Part shown: piece by piece, positions 6,769 to 15,119 of the stretch
Layout of the letters: every line of letters starts with the position of its first letter
How positions within the stretch are numbered: position 1 is the first letter of the stretch
From: Flavobacteriaceae bacterium
Lineage (GTDB): Bacteria; Bacteroidota; Bacteroidia; Flavobacteriales; Flavobacteriaceae
Reading direction: 5' to 3'
Assembly: GCA_024638165.1 (NCBI GenBank)
Contig: JAHEKV010000003.1
Coordinates: forward strand, 124,001 to 188,000
DNA: 64,000 nt
Notes under the pieces: model-generated
What the model was told of the DNA's origin: nothing
Databases searched by the model: none
What the model saw: the letters and a program-made list of their open reading frames with translations, nothing else
Position numbers and translations under genes: made by a program

Positions 6769-7851
6769 ATGCTGACTTTACTCGATCGCTACATATTAAA
6801 ACAATACTTGCTTACCTTTTTCGGTATTCTTTTTCTCTTTATCCCTATTGGGATTCTAGCTTCGCTTGCTGAAAAGATTAATAAGATTATTGATAATCAG
6901 GTGCCTATGGAAGAGGTTGTCGATTATTATCTCAACTTCACTTTGGTACTGGGTAATATGTTGATGCCTATCTTATTATTCTTGGCGATTATCTTTTTTA
7001 CCTCACGATTAACTGCTCGTACCGAGGTTGTAGCAATTCTAAGCTCAGGAGTCTCATATCGTCGTTTTCTTAGGCCTTATTTCATTGGAGCTACCTTTGT
7101 TGCGATACTTATTTTTGCGATGGGAAATTTCTTTGTTCCCAAGGCGAGTGCAGGTTATCATCGATTTGAGAGCCGTTATTTTCACAATAACAAAGAAGAT
7201 CGAAACACTCGAAATATCTTTAATCAGGTTGATGATAATCAGTTCGTATATGTAAGTTATTTCGACCCTAAGCGACTGATCGGATACAATTTCACCCTCG
7301 AAGAATTTGATTCGATGGGTCAATTAAAATACAAGATGTCTTCGGCTAACATTCGATTTATGGCGGCAGACTCAACCTACCGACTAACTTCTTATAAGAA
7401 ACGTATTTTTGAAGATCAGAAAGAAGTTATTTATCAAAAGAGTCGTTTAGACACGGTGTTTCAATTTACCATTGATGATTTAATGCCGGTATCTTACATC
7501 GCTGAAACTAAAAATCTCTTTGAACTCAATCAATTTATACGAGATCAGAAAAGAAGGGGTAGTCCAACGGTAAATACTTATGTCCTAGAGAAATATAAAC
7601 GATGGGCGATACCTATTTCGGCCTATATTTTGACACTTATCGCAGTGGCTGTTTCTTCGGTAAAGAGAAGGGGAGGTTTAGGCCTTAACCTTGCTTTCGG
7701 TATAGCTATTGCCTTTGTATATGTATTCTTTGATAAGGTGTTCGCAACACTAGCCGAACAGGCTGGTTTTTCTCCGTTTTGGGCTGTTTCTCTTCCGGTT
7801 TTATTTTTCGGGTCACTTGCTACCTTATTGTTATCGAGAGCAAAGCGTTAA
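6769..7851 (+). CDS. lptG: LptF/LptG-family permease (lipopolysaccharide export)
   Basis: A 360-residue inner-membrane protein of the YjgP/YjgQ family, part of the ABC transporter that extracts lipopolysaccharide and passes it to the LptC/A bridge. It opens L-D-R-Y-I-L-K-Q-Y-L-L-T-F-F, has three N-terminal membrane segments, a periplasmic domain at about 125-270, and three C-terminal segments starting near W-A-I-P-I-S-A-Y-I-L. I chose ATG 6769, directly after the tgt stop. LptG and LptF look alike; the tgt neighbourhood is usual for the LptG-labelled paralogue in this group, so the symbol is probable rather than certain. Confidence 0.85.
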   Translation: MLTLLDRYILKQYLLTFFGILFLFIPIGILASLAEKINKIIDNQVPMEEVVDYYLNFTLVLGNMLMPILLFLAIIFFTSRLTARTEVVAILSSGVSYRRFLRPYFIGATFVAILIFAMGNFFVPKASAGYHRFESRYFHNNKEDRNTRNIFNQVDDNQFVYVSYFDPKRLIGYNFTLEEFDSMGQLKYKMSSANIRFMAADSTYRLTSYKKRIFEDQKEVIYQKSRLDTVFQFTIDDLMPVSYIAETKNLFELNQFIRDQKRRGSPTVNTYVLEKYKRWAIPISAYILTLIAVAVSSVKRRGGLGLNLAFGIAIAFVYVFFDKVFATLAEQAGFSPFWAVSLPVLFFGSLATLLLSRAKR

Positions 7852-7855
7852 TGTG

Positions 7856-7863
7856 TATATTTG
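7856..7863 (+). promoter_or_regulatory. -7 promoter element for accA
   Basis: TATATTTG, 34 bases before the accA ATG and just after the lptG stop. The nearest TTG upstream (7828-7830) is 25 bases away rather than 19, so only the -7 half is convincing. Confidence 0.45.
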
Positions 7864-7897
7864 TCCTTCGACTTAACTGAAAACTAACCATTTCTTT

Positions 7898-8851
7898 ATG
7901 GAATATCTAGACTTTGAATTACCCTTAAAAGAACTCGAAGATCAGCTTCAGAAATGCCAAATGATTGGTGAAGAAAGTGAAGTAGACGTTAGCGAGACTT
8001 GCCAGAAAATTGAAGAAAAGCTAACCGATAAGAAAAAAGAAATCTACGGTAGTTTAACTCCATGGCAGCGTGTTCAATTATCAAGACACCCCAATAGGCC
8101 TTACACCATGGACTATATCAAAGCACTTTGTGGAGATACTTTCTTAGAGTTACATGGGGATCGTTCGGTTGGAGATGATAAAGCAATGATTGGTGGACTC
8201 GGTAAGATAGATGGTCAATCCTATATGATTATCGGTCAGCAAAAAGGCTATAACACAAAAACACGTCAGTATCGAAATTTTGGTATGGCGAATCCTGAAG
8301 GATACCGTAAAGCGCTTCGTCTGATGAAATCAGCAGAAAAGTTCGGTATTCCTGTAATTAGCTTTATTGATACTCCAGGTGCTTATCCTGGTATCGAAGC
8401 AGAAGAACGGGGTCAAGGAGAGGCCATTGCACGTAATATTTTAGAAATGTCTCGTTTAGAGGTGCCTGTGCAGGTATTTATAATTGGAGAAGGTGCATCT
8501 GGAGGAGCTCTCGGTATCGGCGTTGGAGACCGTGTAATGATGCTTGAGAATTCATGGTATTCAGTGATCTCACCAGAGTCTTGTTCTTCTATTCTATGGC
8601 GTAGCTGGGAGTATAAAGAGCGTGCTGCTGAAGCACTGAAACTAACGGCTAAAGACATGAAAAAGATGACGCTCATTGATGAAATTATCAAGGAGCCGCT
8701 AGGAGGAGCACACGCTAATCGTGCGCTGATGTTTGAAACCTTAAGAAAGAAAATTACCAAAACCCATAAAGAACTATCCGAACTTACTGTAAAGCAGCTA
8801 ATCAAAGAGCGTATGCAGAAGTATTGTGATATGGGAGTATACCAAGAATAG
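7898..8851 (+). CDS. accA: Acetyl-CoA carboxylase, carboxyltransferase subunit alpha
   Basis: Catalyses, with AccD, transfer of the carboxyl group from biotin to acetyl-CoA, the first step of fatty-acid synthesis. The 317-residue protein has the standard [11 protein letters not shown]-x-R-P, the long helical N-terminus, and the oxyanion-hole motifs D-T-P-G-A-Y-P-G and [15 protein letters not shown]. Length is normal. accD is not in this window. dnaB begins one base after the stop. Confidence 0.97.
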   Translation: MEYLDFELPLKELEDQLQKCQMIGEESEVDVSETCQKIEEKLTDKKKEIYGSLTPWQRVQLSRHPNRPYTMDYIKALCGDTFLELHGDRSVGDDKAMIGGLGKIDGQSYMIIGQQKGYNTKTRQYRNFGMANPEGYRKALRLMKSAEKFGIPVISFIDTPGAYPGIEAEERGQGEAIARNILEMSRLEVPVQVFIIGEGASGGALGIGVGDRVMMLENSWYSVISPESCSSILWRSWEYKERAAEALKLTAKDMKKMTLIDEIIKEPLGGAHANRALMFETLRKKITKTHKELSELTVKQLIKERMQKYCDMGVYQE

Positions 8852-8852
8852 A

Positions 8853-10364
8853 ATGAATAGTCCTAACCCTAATCGTATGCAGAATGCATCGGGGAATAAC
8901 CCGGTGATTTCAATGGAGCGAGGTAAATTGCCACCACAGGCGGTAGATCTTGAACGAGTCGTACTTGGGGCGATGTTAATCGACAAAAAAGGGGTAGATG
9001 AGGTGATCGATATTCTACATAAAGAGGCTTTCTATGTAGAAGCTCACCAACACATTTTTGAGGCTATTTACGATTTATTTCAAGAGACTAAACCCATTGA
9101 TATTCTTACCGTTTCTAATTTGTTGAAGCAAAAAAATAAGTTAGAAAAGGTTGGCGGGGATTATTACTTAATTGATCTTTCTCGTGCGGTTGGTTCTTCG
9201 GCTCACATTGAGTTTCATGCGCGAATCATTTTGCAAAAATTTGTTCAGCGTAGCTTGATTAAAATCTCTACTGAGATCATTGAAGAGGCTTATGGGGATA
9301 ATCAGGACGTGTTTGATTTATTAGATCAAGCTGAGGCCCGACTTTACGAGGTGACTCAAGGAAACTTGAAGCGTTCTGCCGAATCAGCTCAAGATTTAGT
9401 AATTCAGGCGAAGAAGAAAATTGAAGAGATTTCGAACAAAGAAGGTTTAAGCGGTATTGCTTCTGGATTTGAGCGATTAGATACTGTAACCTCTGGGTGG
9501 CAACCGAGTGATTTGATTATCATTGCGGCACGTCCGGGTATGGGTAAAACGGCTCTTACACTGTCTATGGCGCGAAACATTGCAGTGAATTCGGGTCAAC
9601 CTGTGGCTTTCTTCTCTCTAGAGATGTCTTCAGTTCAGTTAATTACCCGATTAATCTCTTCAGAAACGGGGTTAAGCTCTGAGAAACTTAGAACAGGGAA
9701 GTTAGAGAAGCACGAGTGGGAACAATTAAACGTTAAGGTTAAAGCTTTAGAAAAGGCACCACTTTATATTGACGACACTCCTTCACTTTCTATTTTTGAT
9801 TTGAGAGCTAAGGCAAGACGTTTGGCTTCCCAGCATGATATAAAACTAATTATCATCGACTATTTACAGCTGATGACCGCTGGTTCTAGTCAAAAGGGAG
9901 GTAACCGAGAGCAAGAAATTTCGACGATTTCTAGAAACCTAAAAGCACTTGCTAAAGAATTGAATGTGCCGGTTATTGCGCTTTCACAGCTATCTCGTGC
10001 TGTTGAAACAAGGGGGGGTTCGAAGCGACCGTTACTTTCTGACCTTCGTGAATCAGGAGCTATTGAGCAAGATGCAGATATCGTTTCTTTTATTTATCGA
10101 CCAGAATACTATAAAATAGAAGAATGGGATGATGAAGAGCAGTCACCTACTGAAGGTCAAGCAGAACTGATCATCGCCAAGCACCGTAATGGGGGACTAG
10201 ATAATATTCGTCTGAAGTTCATCGGGTCACTCGGTAAGTTTGATAATCTAGATCGTCACGATTCACCTTTTGAGTTTGCCTCAAAAATGAATGATGATAT
10301 CAGTCAAATTCGCCCCTCGATATCAGATGCATTTTCTGATGATGATGACGATATGCCCTTTTAG
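8853..10364 (+). CDS. dnaB: Replicative DNA helicase
   Basis: Hexameric fork helicase. The 503-residue protein has the N-terminal DnaG-interacting domain (P-P-Q-A-V-D-L-E-R-V-V-L-G-A-M-L near 25-40), a linker, and the RecA-like domain with Walker A A-R-P-G-M-G-K-T-A and Walker B I-I-I-D-Y-L-Q-L-M, plus the D-L-R-E-S-G-A-I-E-Q-D-A-D motif. No intein interrupts it. ATG 8853 directly follows the accA stop; the longer start inside accA is rejected. The tail ends in acidic D-D-D-D-D-M-P-F. The stop interlocks with that of the convergent HAD gene (TTAG at 10361-10364). Confidence 0.96.
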   Translation: MNSPNPNRMQNASGNNPVISMERGKLPPQAVDLERVVLGAMLIDKKGVDEVIDILHKEAFYVEAHQHIFEAIYDLFQETKPIDILTVSNLLKQKNKLEKVGGDYYLIDLSRAVGSSAHIEFHARIILQKFVQRSLIKISTEIIEEAYGDNQDVFDLLDQAEARLYEVTQGNLKRSAESAQDLVIQAKKKIEEISNKEGLSGIASGFERLDTVTSGWQPSDLIIIAARPGMGKTALTLSMARNIAVNSGQPVAFFSLEMSSVQLITRLISSETGLSSEKLRTGKLEKHEWEQLNVKVKALEKAPLYIDDTPSLSIFDLRAKARRLASQHDIKLIIIDYLQLMTAGSSQKGGNREQEISTISRNLKALAKELNVPVIALSQLSRAVETRGGSKRPLLSDLRESGAIEQDADIVSFIYRPEYYKIEEWDDEEQSPTEGQAELIIAKHRNGGLDNIRLKFIGSLGKFDNLDRHDSPFEFASKMNDDISQIRPSISDAFSDDDDDMPF

Positions 10365-11158
10365 TGCTTAAGTAGTTCTTGAAGTACCCTTTCAACTCCA
10401 AAATTATCGTGACTTTCAGTAATGAGTGCAGCCATTGTTTTAATCTCAGGGTGGGCATTCCCCATAGCTACGCTATTCGGTGTCATTCGTAGCATTTCAA
10501 GATCGTTGAGGTAATCACCAAATACTAAGATTTCATTGTGATCGATGCTGTAGTAATCTAATAGCTTCTGCAGTGCTACTCCTTTGTTGGCTTTTTTATG
10601 TGAAAGATCAACCCAGTAATCTCCTGATATCTTCACTTGAAGTTCCTTTTCATACTTTTTTACTGCCGGATAGATATGGTGTTCACCGCTGGTCGGATGA
10701 TATAAAGCAACCTTTAATGGGGTATGAAGAATCTCTTCAGTATGGGTTATTTGTTGATGACTTGAGTAATATTCTTCTAGAATCTGAATAAAATCAGGGT
10801 TTTTACTTGGAGTATAGGCTTGATTTGCACAACATACTACAGGCTCAATTTCGGGATGAGAATCAAGTGTGTTTAGTATCTCTTTAACGGTATGAATCGA
10901 TAGCTCCTGTGCATGGATGATCTCTTCATTTTCAACGATCAATGCACCGTTCTCGGCGATAAAACTCATTTTCTCACTGATCTCGGTCAGTTTTACAATC
11001 ATTGATGGATATTGACGTCCGCTAGCGGCAACAAAGCGAATACCTCTTTGATGCATCTGCTCGTGTAGCTCTAAGAAAAGAGGACTAACCTCGTGCTTAG
11101 AATTGAGAAGGGTGCCGTCCATATCTGACACCACCATTTTTATATTGGATAGATTCAT
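10361..11158 (-). CDS. Cof-type HAD-IIB family hydrolase
   Basis: A 265-residue cytoplasmic HAD phosphatase of the Cof type (sugar-phosphate, FMN or PLP phosphatases). Motif I V-V-S-D-M-D-G-T-L-L is near residue 11, motif II A-A-S-G-R near 46, the family K-A-N-K-G-V-A-L, and motif III/IV F-G-D-Y-L-N-D-L-E-M-L near 222. Substrate unknown. ATG at 11158 is chosen; a longer frame would start with TTG inside the rplT terminator hairpin. Only 11 bases separate the hairpin T-tract from this start. Confidence 0.88.
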   Translation of the reverse strand: MNLSNIKMVVSDMDGTLLNSKHEVSPLFLELHEQMHQRGIRFVAASGRQYPSMIVKLTEISEKMSFIAENGALIVENEEIIHAQELSIHTVKEILNTLDSHPEIEPVVCCANQAYTPSKNPDFIQILEEYYSSHQQITHTEEILHTPLKVALYHPTSGEHHIYPAVKKYEKELQVKISGDYWVDLSHKKANKGVALQKLLDYYSIDHNEILVFGDYLNDLEMLRMTPNSVAMGNAHPEIKTMAALITESHDNFGVERVLQELLKH

Positions 11159-11169
11159 AAGTGATAAAA

Positions 11170-11200
11170 AAAATCCTGATACCAAAGGTATCAGGATTTT
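11170..11200 (-). terminator. Terminator of the thrS-infC-rpmI-rplT operon
   Basis: Fourteen-base arms AAAATCCTGATACC (11170-11183) and GGTATCAGGATTTT (11187-11200) enclose a 3-base loop. On the minus strand the hairpin is followed by eight T in all, 21 bases after the rplT stop. Its apex also spells TACCTTTG on the minus strand, which fits the -7 consensus and could serve the HAD gene. Confidence 0.88.
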
Positions 11201-11221
11201 AATAGCGGGGTTGAATAAATA

Positions 11222-11566
11222 TTACTTTACCTTATCGACTAACGCTTTGAAAGCTTCTGGCTGATTCATCGCTAAATCGGCAAGAACTTTACGGTTAAGT
11301 TCGATTTGGTTTTTCTTTAGCGCTCCCATGAATTGTGAATAGGACATGCCGTGCTGTCTTGCGCCAGCATTAATACGGGTAATCCAAAGGGCTCTAAAGT
11401 TTCTCTTTTTATTTCGACGGTCACGGTAAGCGTAAAGAAGGGCCTTCTCTACGGCATTTTTAGCAACGGTCCATACATTTTTTCTTCTTCCGAAGTATCC
11501 TTTCGCTTGCTTAAGGATTTTTTTTCTGCGTGCTCTTGAAGCAACTGAGTTTACTGATCTTGGCAT
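11222..11566 (-). CDS. rplT: 50S ribosomal protein L20
   Basis: A 114-residue basic protein beginning [23 protein letters not shown], with the later [13 protein letters not shown] and M-G-A-L-K-K signatures of L20. It is an early 50S assembly protein binding 23S rRNA. It is the last gene of the operon with rpmI and infC; the 76-base spacer to rpmI holds a possible hairpin (11583-11620), and a strong terminator follows. Confidence 0.97.
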   Translation of the reverse strand: MPRSVNSVASRARRKKILKQAKGYFGRRKNVWTVAKNAVEKALLYAYRDRRNKKRNFRALWITRINAGARQHGMSYSQFMGALKKNQIELNRKVLADLAMNQPEAFKALVDKVK

Positions 11567-11582
11567 ACTAATTTGTTTTTGT

Positions 11583-11620
11583 AGTCGGCGTTCTTTTCGA
11601 ATCTTTAATTGGGCCGAACT
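11583..11620 (-). other. Possible hairpin in the rpmI-rplT spacer
   Basis: On the minus strand AGTTCGGC (11620-11613) can pair with GCCGACT (11589-11583) with one bulged base, closing a 23-base loop, 16 bases before the rplT ATG. L20 and L35 expression is autoregulated by L20 in several bacteria, so a control role is conceivable, but I do not recognise a known leader family. Confidence 0.3.
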
Positions 11621-11642
11621 CCATGGTTAATAAATCCCTTAC

Positions 11643-11840
11643 TTATTTCAGACGAAGTTGTTCTTTGATACTGTTAACGTCTGATTCATGCACTAGGGCA
11701 CTGTGCGTGAGTTTAAGCTTACGCTTTTTTGATTTCTTAGTCAGAATGTGACTTTTGAAAGCGTGCTTTCTCTTGATTTTACCAGAACCGGTCAGCTTAA
11801 AACGCTTCTTGGCACTAGATTTAGTTTTCATTTTTGGCAT
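11643..11840 (-). CDS. rpmI: 50S ribosomal protein L35
   Basis: A 65-residue protein [24 protein letters not shown] with [14 protein letters not shown], diagnostic for L35. It lies between infC (26 bases upstream) and rplT, the usual order. Confidence 0.97.
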   Translation of the reverse strand: MPKMKTKSSAKKRFKLTGSGKIKRKHAFKSHILTKKSKKRKLKLTHSALVHESDVNSIKEQLRLK

Positions 11841-11866
11841 GATCCTATAATTTAATTACCCGCTAC

Positions 11867-12427
11867 TTATTTTTTTACCACTTTGGGCGCTATGAACATA
11901 GTCATACGCTTACCTTCTAATTGTGGCATTTGCTCCACTTTACCGAACTCTTCTAGCTCTTGAGCTAGTTTGAGTAGTAAAATCTCACCTTGGTCTTTGT
12001 AGACAATCGATCGTCCTTTGAAGAAAACGAAAGCTTTCAGTTTTGCTCCCTCTTTTAAGAATTTCTCAGCATGTCTTTTCTTGAACTCGAAATCGTGTTC
12101 ATCGGTTTGTGGGCCGAATCTGATTTCTTTAATAACCACCTTAGTTGCATTCGCTTTGATTGCTTTTTCTCGTTTCTTTTGTTCGTAAAGAAACTTTTTG
12201 TAATCGATAACCTTACAAACCGGTGGGTCTGCTTTAGGAGAAATCTCAACAAGATCTAACTCTAGACCTTGTGCTACGTTTAATGCCTTAGAGATGGGGT
12301 AGACCCCTATCTCAACATTATCTCCTACCAGGCGCACTTCTCTAGCAGTAATTTCCTGATTGATCTTGTGCGGATTCGAAATTTCTCTTCGACCCTGGGG
12401 TTTAGTGCGTTTTCTGCGTATTGCTAT
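11867..12427 (-). CDS. infC: Translation initiation factor IF-3, apparent AUA start
   Basis: IF-3 binds the 30S subunit, blocks premature joining and proofreads the start codon. The frame contains [28 protein letters not shown] and [15 protein letters not shown] at 12337 would cut off the conserved N-terminus. Reading upstream in frame gives [20 protein letters not shown], the standard Bacteroidota IF-3 N-terminus, immediately preceded by codon ATA at 12427 where family members have Met. No ATG, GTG or TTG is available there, so initiation at ATA (or a neighbouring ATC two codons upstream) is inferred. A rare start codon fits autoregulation of infC by IF-3, as with AUU in E. coli. 186 residues. 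Confidence 0.9.
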   Translation of the reverse strand: MAIRRKRTKPQGRREISNPHKINQEITAREVRLVGDNVEIGVYPISKALNVAQGLELDLVEISPKADPPVCKVIDYKKFLYEQKKREKAIKANATKVVIKEIRFGPQTDEHDFEFKKRHAEKFLKEGAKLKAFVFFKGRSIVYKDQGEILLLKLAQELEEFGKVEQMPQLEGKRMTMFIAPKVVKK

Positions 12428-12451
12428 GGCGATTAAATTTTAGTTCAACTT

Positions 12452-14395
12452 CTATTTAAAAGATTTAAGCGTCTGCTTAATTTCTTCGTTAATAATTTCG
12501 GCAAAGCTTTCGATATCCATAGATCCTAGGCTTTCACCACCGTGCTTTCTAACGCTTATTTGGTTCGCATTTTCTTCCTGCTCACCAACAACAATCATTA
12601 AAGGCACTTTTTTCATCTCAGCCTCGCGTATTTTTTTACCTACGGTTTCATTTCGGGCATCGATAAGGCCGCGAATTTCGTGATTTTCTAATGATTTTAA
12701 AACTTTTTCTGCATATTTTTCGTGTTTCTCACTGATAGGCAGAACAATAGCTTGAACCGGTATTAACCACAACGGGAAATTACCACCGGTGTGTTCAAGT
12801 AGTAGTGCGATAAATCGCTCTAGACTACCAAACGGTGCACGGTGAATCATGACCGGGCGGTGATTTTCGTTATCGCTCCCTTTGTATTGTAGATCAAACC
12901 GCTCTGGAAGGTTGTAATCTACCTGAATAGTACCTAATTGCCACTTACGTCCTAAGGCATCTTTAATCATGAAATCAAGCTTCGGGCCGTAGAAGGCAGC
13001 TTCTCCTTCTTCGATGACATAGGTAAGTCCTTTATTTTTAGCAGCTGTAATAATAGCTTCTTCAGCCTTTTCCCAATTAGCCACTTCACCGATGTATTTT
13101 TCTGGTTTATGAGGGTCTCTTACAGACACTTGAGCGGTGAAGTCTTCAAATCCTAAAGATCCAAGAACATAGAGAGTTAAGTCAATTACGTTTTCAAATT
13201 CTTCGAGTAATTGATCTTGGGTACAGAAAATGTGTGCGTCATCTTGAGTAAATCCACGAACTCTTGTCAAACCGTGTAGTTCCCCACTTTGTTCATAACG
13301 GTAAACGGTTCCAAATTCTGCAAATCGCTTCGGTAGATCTTTATAACTCGAAGGACTATGCTTATAAATTTCACAGTGATGAGGGCAGTTCATTGGTTTG
13401 AGTAAGAACTCTTCATCTTCTTTAGGAGTGTGAATCGGCTGAAAGCTGTCTTCACCGTATTTGGCGTAGTGACCTGAAGTTACATAGAGTTCTTTTTGAC
13501 CGATATGCGGGGTAACTACCATTTCGTAACCCGCTTCTTTCTGTGCCTTTTTTAAGAAGGTTTCTAGACGTTCGCGAAGTGCCGCACCCTTAGGGAGCCA
13601 TAGCGGAAGTCCTTGCCCTACTTTCGGTGAAAAAGTGAATAACTCTAACTCTTTACCAAGTTTTCTGTGATCTCTTTTCTTAGCTTCCTCAATACGTTCG
13701 AGATACTGGGTCAGTTCTTTCTGTTTTGGAAATGAGATTCCGTAAACTCGAGTTAATTGAGGCTTATTTTCATCTCCTCTCCAATAGGCTCCTGCAATAC
13801 TTAGTAATTTGAATGCCTTGATAAAACCGGTGTTTGGGAGGTGTCCTCCTCGACATAAATCGGTGAAATTACTGTGATCACAAAAGGTGATATCTCCGTC
13901 TGTTAAATTCTCAATCAGTTCTACTTTGAACAGATTGTCTTGGGTTTTATAAAAGTCTAGCGCATCAGCTTTTGAAACTGAACGCATTTTGAATTCATGT
14001 TTTTCTCTAGCAATTTCAAGAGCTCTTTTTTCAATCGCTGCAAAATCCTTTTCGCTGATAGCGTGCTCTTTAAAATCGATATCGTAGTAAAAACCTTGTT
14101 CGATCGCAGGGCCAATGGTTAAGTTAACCCCTGGGTATAATTGTTCGATGGCCTGAGCAAGTAGGTGAGCACTTGAGTGCCAAAAGGCTTTCTTACCTTC
14201 ATCATCATTCCAAGTGTATAGGGTAAGCATACCATCGGTTTCTAGTGGAGTGCTGGTCTCAATGGTTTTCTGATTGTAACTTGCAGATATAACATTTCTA
14301 GCAAGTCCTTCGCTTATCGATTGAGCTACCTCAAAAGGAGTGGTTCCTTTGGATACCTCTTTTACCGCGCCATCGGGTAGGGTTACCTTAATCAT
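12452..14395 (-). CDS. thrS: Threonine-tRNA ligase
   Basis: Charges tRNA-Thr and edits Ser-tRNA-Thr. The 647-residue protein has an N-terminal TGS domain (1-60), the editing domain with H-x3-H (H-S-S-A-H, about 73-77), the catalytic core with L-K-P-M-N-C-P-H-H and R-x-R-G-F-T-Q-D-D-A-H, and the anticodon-binding domain near 545-640. The zinc ligands of the core (Cys of M-N-C-P-H-H and later His) are kept. It is the first gene of the leftward operon thrS-infC-rpmI-rplT; infC begins 24 bases downstream. Confidence 0.97.
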   Translation of the reverse strand: MIKVTLPDGAVKEVSKGTTPFEVAQSISEGLARNVISASYNQKTIETSTPLETDGMLTLYTWNDDEGKKAFWHSSAHLLAQAIEQLYPGVNLTIGPAIEQGFYYDIDFKEHAISEKDFAAIEKRALEIAREKHEFKMRSVSKADALDFYKTQDNLFKVELIENLTDGDITFCDHSNFTDLCRGGHLPNTGFIKAFKLLSIAGAYWRGDENKPQLTRVYGISFPKQKELTQYLERIEEAKKRDHRKLGKELELFTFSPKVGQGLPLWLPKGAALRERLETFLKKAQKEAGYEMVVTPHIGQKELYVTSGHYAKYGEDSFQPIHTPKEDEEFLLKPMNCPHHCEIYKHSPSSYKDLPKRFAEFGTVYRYEQSGELHGLTRVRGFTQDDAHIFCTQDQLLEEFENVIDLTLYVLGSLGFEDFTAQVSVRDPHKPEKYIGEVANWEKAEEAIITAAKNKGLTYVIEEGEAAFYGPKLDFMIKDALGRKWQLGTIQVDYNLPERFDLQYKGSDNENHRPVMIHRAPFGSLERFIALLLEHTGGNFPLWLIPVQAIVLPISEKHEKYAEKVLKSLENHEIRGLIDARNETVGKKIREAEMKKVPLMIVVGEQEENANQISVRKHGGESLGSMDIESFAEIINEEIKQTLKSFK

Positions 14396-14417
14396 GTTTC
14401 TTACTCTAATTAGGTGG

Positions 14418-14448
14418 CAAAGATAGTTATATGCCTTTGTCAGCCAAA
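14418..14448 (-). promoter_or_regulatory. Promoter of the thrS-infC-rpmI-rplT operon
   Basis: On the minus strand TTTG (14448-14445), exactly 19 bases, then TATCTTTG (14425-14418) and C: a full match to the Bacteroidota consensus. It leaves a leader of about 20 bases before the thrS ATG, too short for a T-box or attenuator. Confidence 0.85.
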
Positions 14449-14489
14449 GTCTACTTAATGCTTAATTTTGTCTAATCAAAAGTACAGCA

Positions 14490-15119
14490 ATGAATCTATA
14501 CCTAAAGCGCTTATTCCCTTATTTAGTGCTTGTTTTTATTGGGTTTCCCGGTGTTTTTTACCGAAGAGGATGGCTGTTTGAAAGACTAAACGATTGGCAT
14601 TCCCCCTTTTTAGATGGTTGGTTTACTACCATTACTTGGTTAGGTGATGCGACTTTTGCAGTTTTTATTCTCTTGTGGCTGTATTGGTTTAAAAATTATA
14701 AATGGGTATACGCCTTTGTTTTAGGATTTGTTCTGCACGTTATTTTTGTTCACATTTTTAAACAATGGATTGCACATGGATTTGAAAGACCATTTCTGTA
14801 TTATCAGCAAATTGGATTAGAAAGTTCCTTTCATTGGATCGAAGGGGTTGCTATTCGAAAATTGAATAGTTTTCCTTCGGGACATACCGCTACGGCATTT
14901 TTCTTTGCAACTTTTCTTAGTCAGTTGAATAGAAAGGGATTAGTATATCTCTGGTTATTTTTGGCCATCATGGTTGGTTTATCAAGGGTTTATATTGGTC
15001 AACACTGGTTTATGGATATCTATGTCGGAATGTTATTCGGTCTATGGTCTACGATACTTAGCCGGTATTTGGTCAATCGATATCCAAGACCCTGGTTTGA
15101 AAAGCGCAGAAAGCAATGA
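14490..15119 (+). CDS. PAP2-family membrane phosphatase
   Basis: A 209-residue integral membrane protein with about six hydrophobic segments. It has all three PAP2 motifs: K-Q-W-I-A-H-G-F-E-R-P (about 91-101), F-P-S-G-H-T (about 129-134) and S-R-V-Y-I-G-Q-H-W-F-M-D (about 169-180). Such enzymes remove phosphate from undecaprenyl pyrophosphate, phosphatidate or lipid A. The downstream gene overlaps it by 4 bases and encodes an ArnT-like glycosyltransferase, which makes a lipid A or lipid-carrier substrate more likely, but the substrate is inferred. Confidence 0.9.
   Translation: MNLYLKRLFPYLVLVFIGFPGVFYRRGWLFERLNDWHSPFLDGWFTTITWLGDATFAVFILLWLYWFKNYKWVYAFVLGFVLHVIFVHIFKQWIAHGFERPFLYYQQIGLESSFHWIEGVAIRKLNSFPSGHTATAFFFATFLSQLNRKGLVYLWLFLAIMVGLSRVYIGQHWFMDIYVGMLFGLWSTILSRYLVNRYPRPWFEKRRKQ

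Noticed and set aside
11159-11185. N-terminal extension of the HAD protein to TTG 11185
   Set aside because: It would begin in the terminator loop; ATG 11158 matches the family start.
12338-12451. Separate small gene between infC and thrS
   Set aside because: The codons are in frame with infC and give its known N-terminus.
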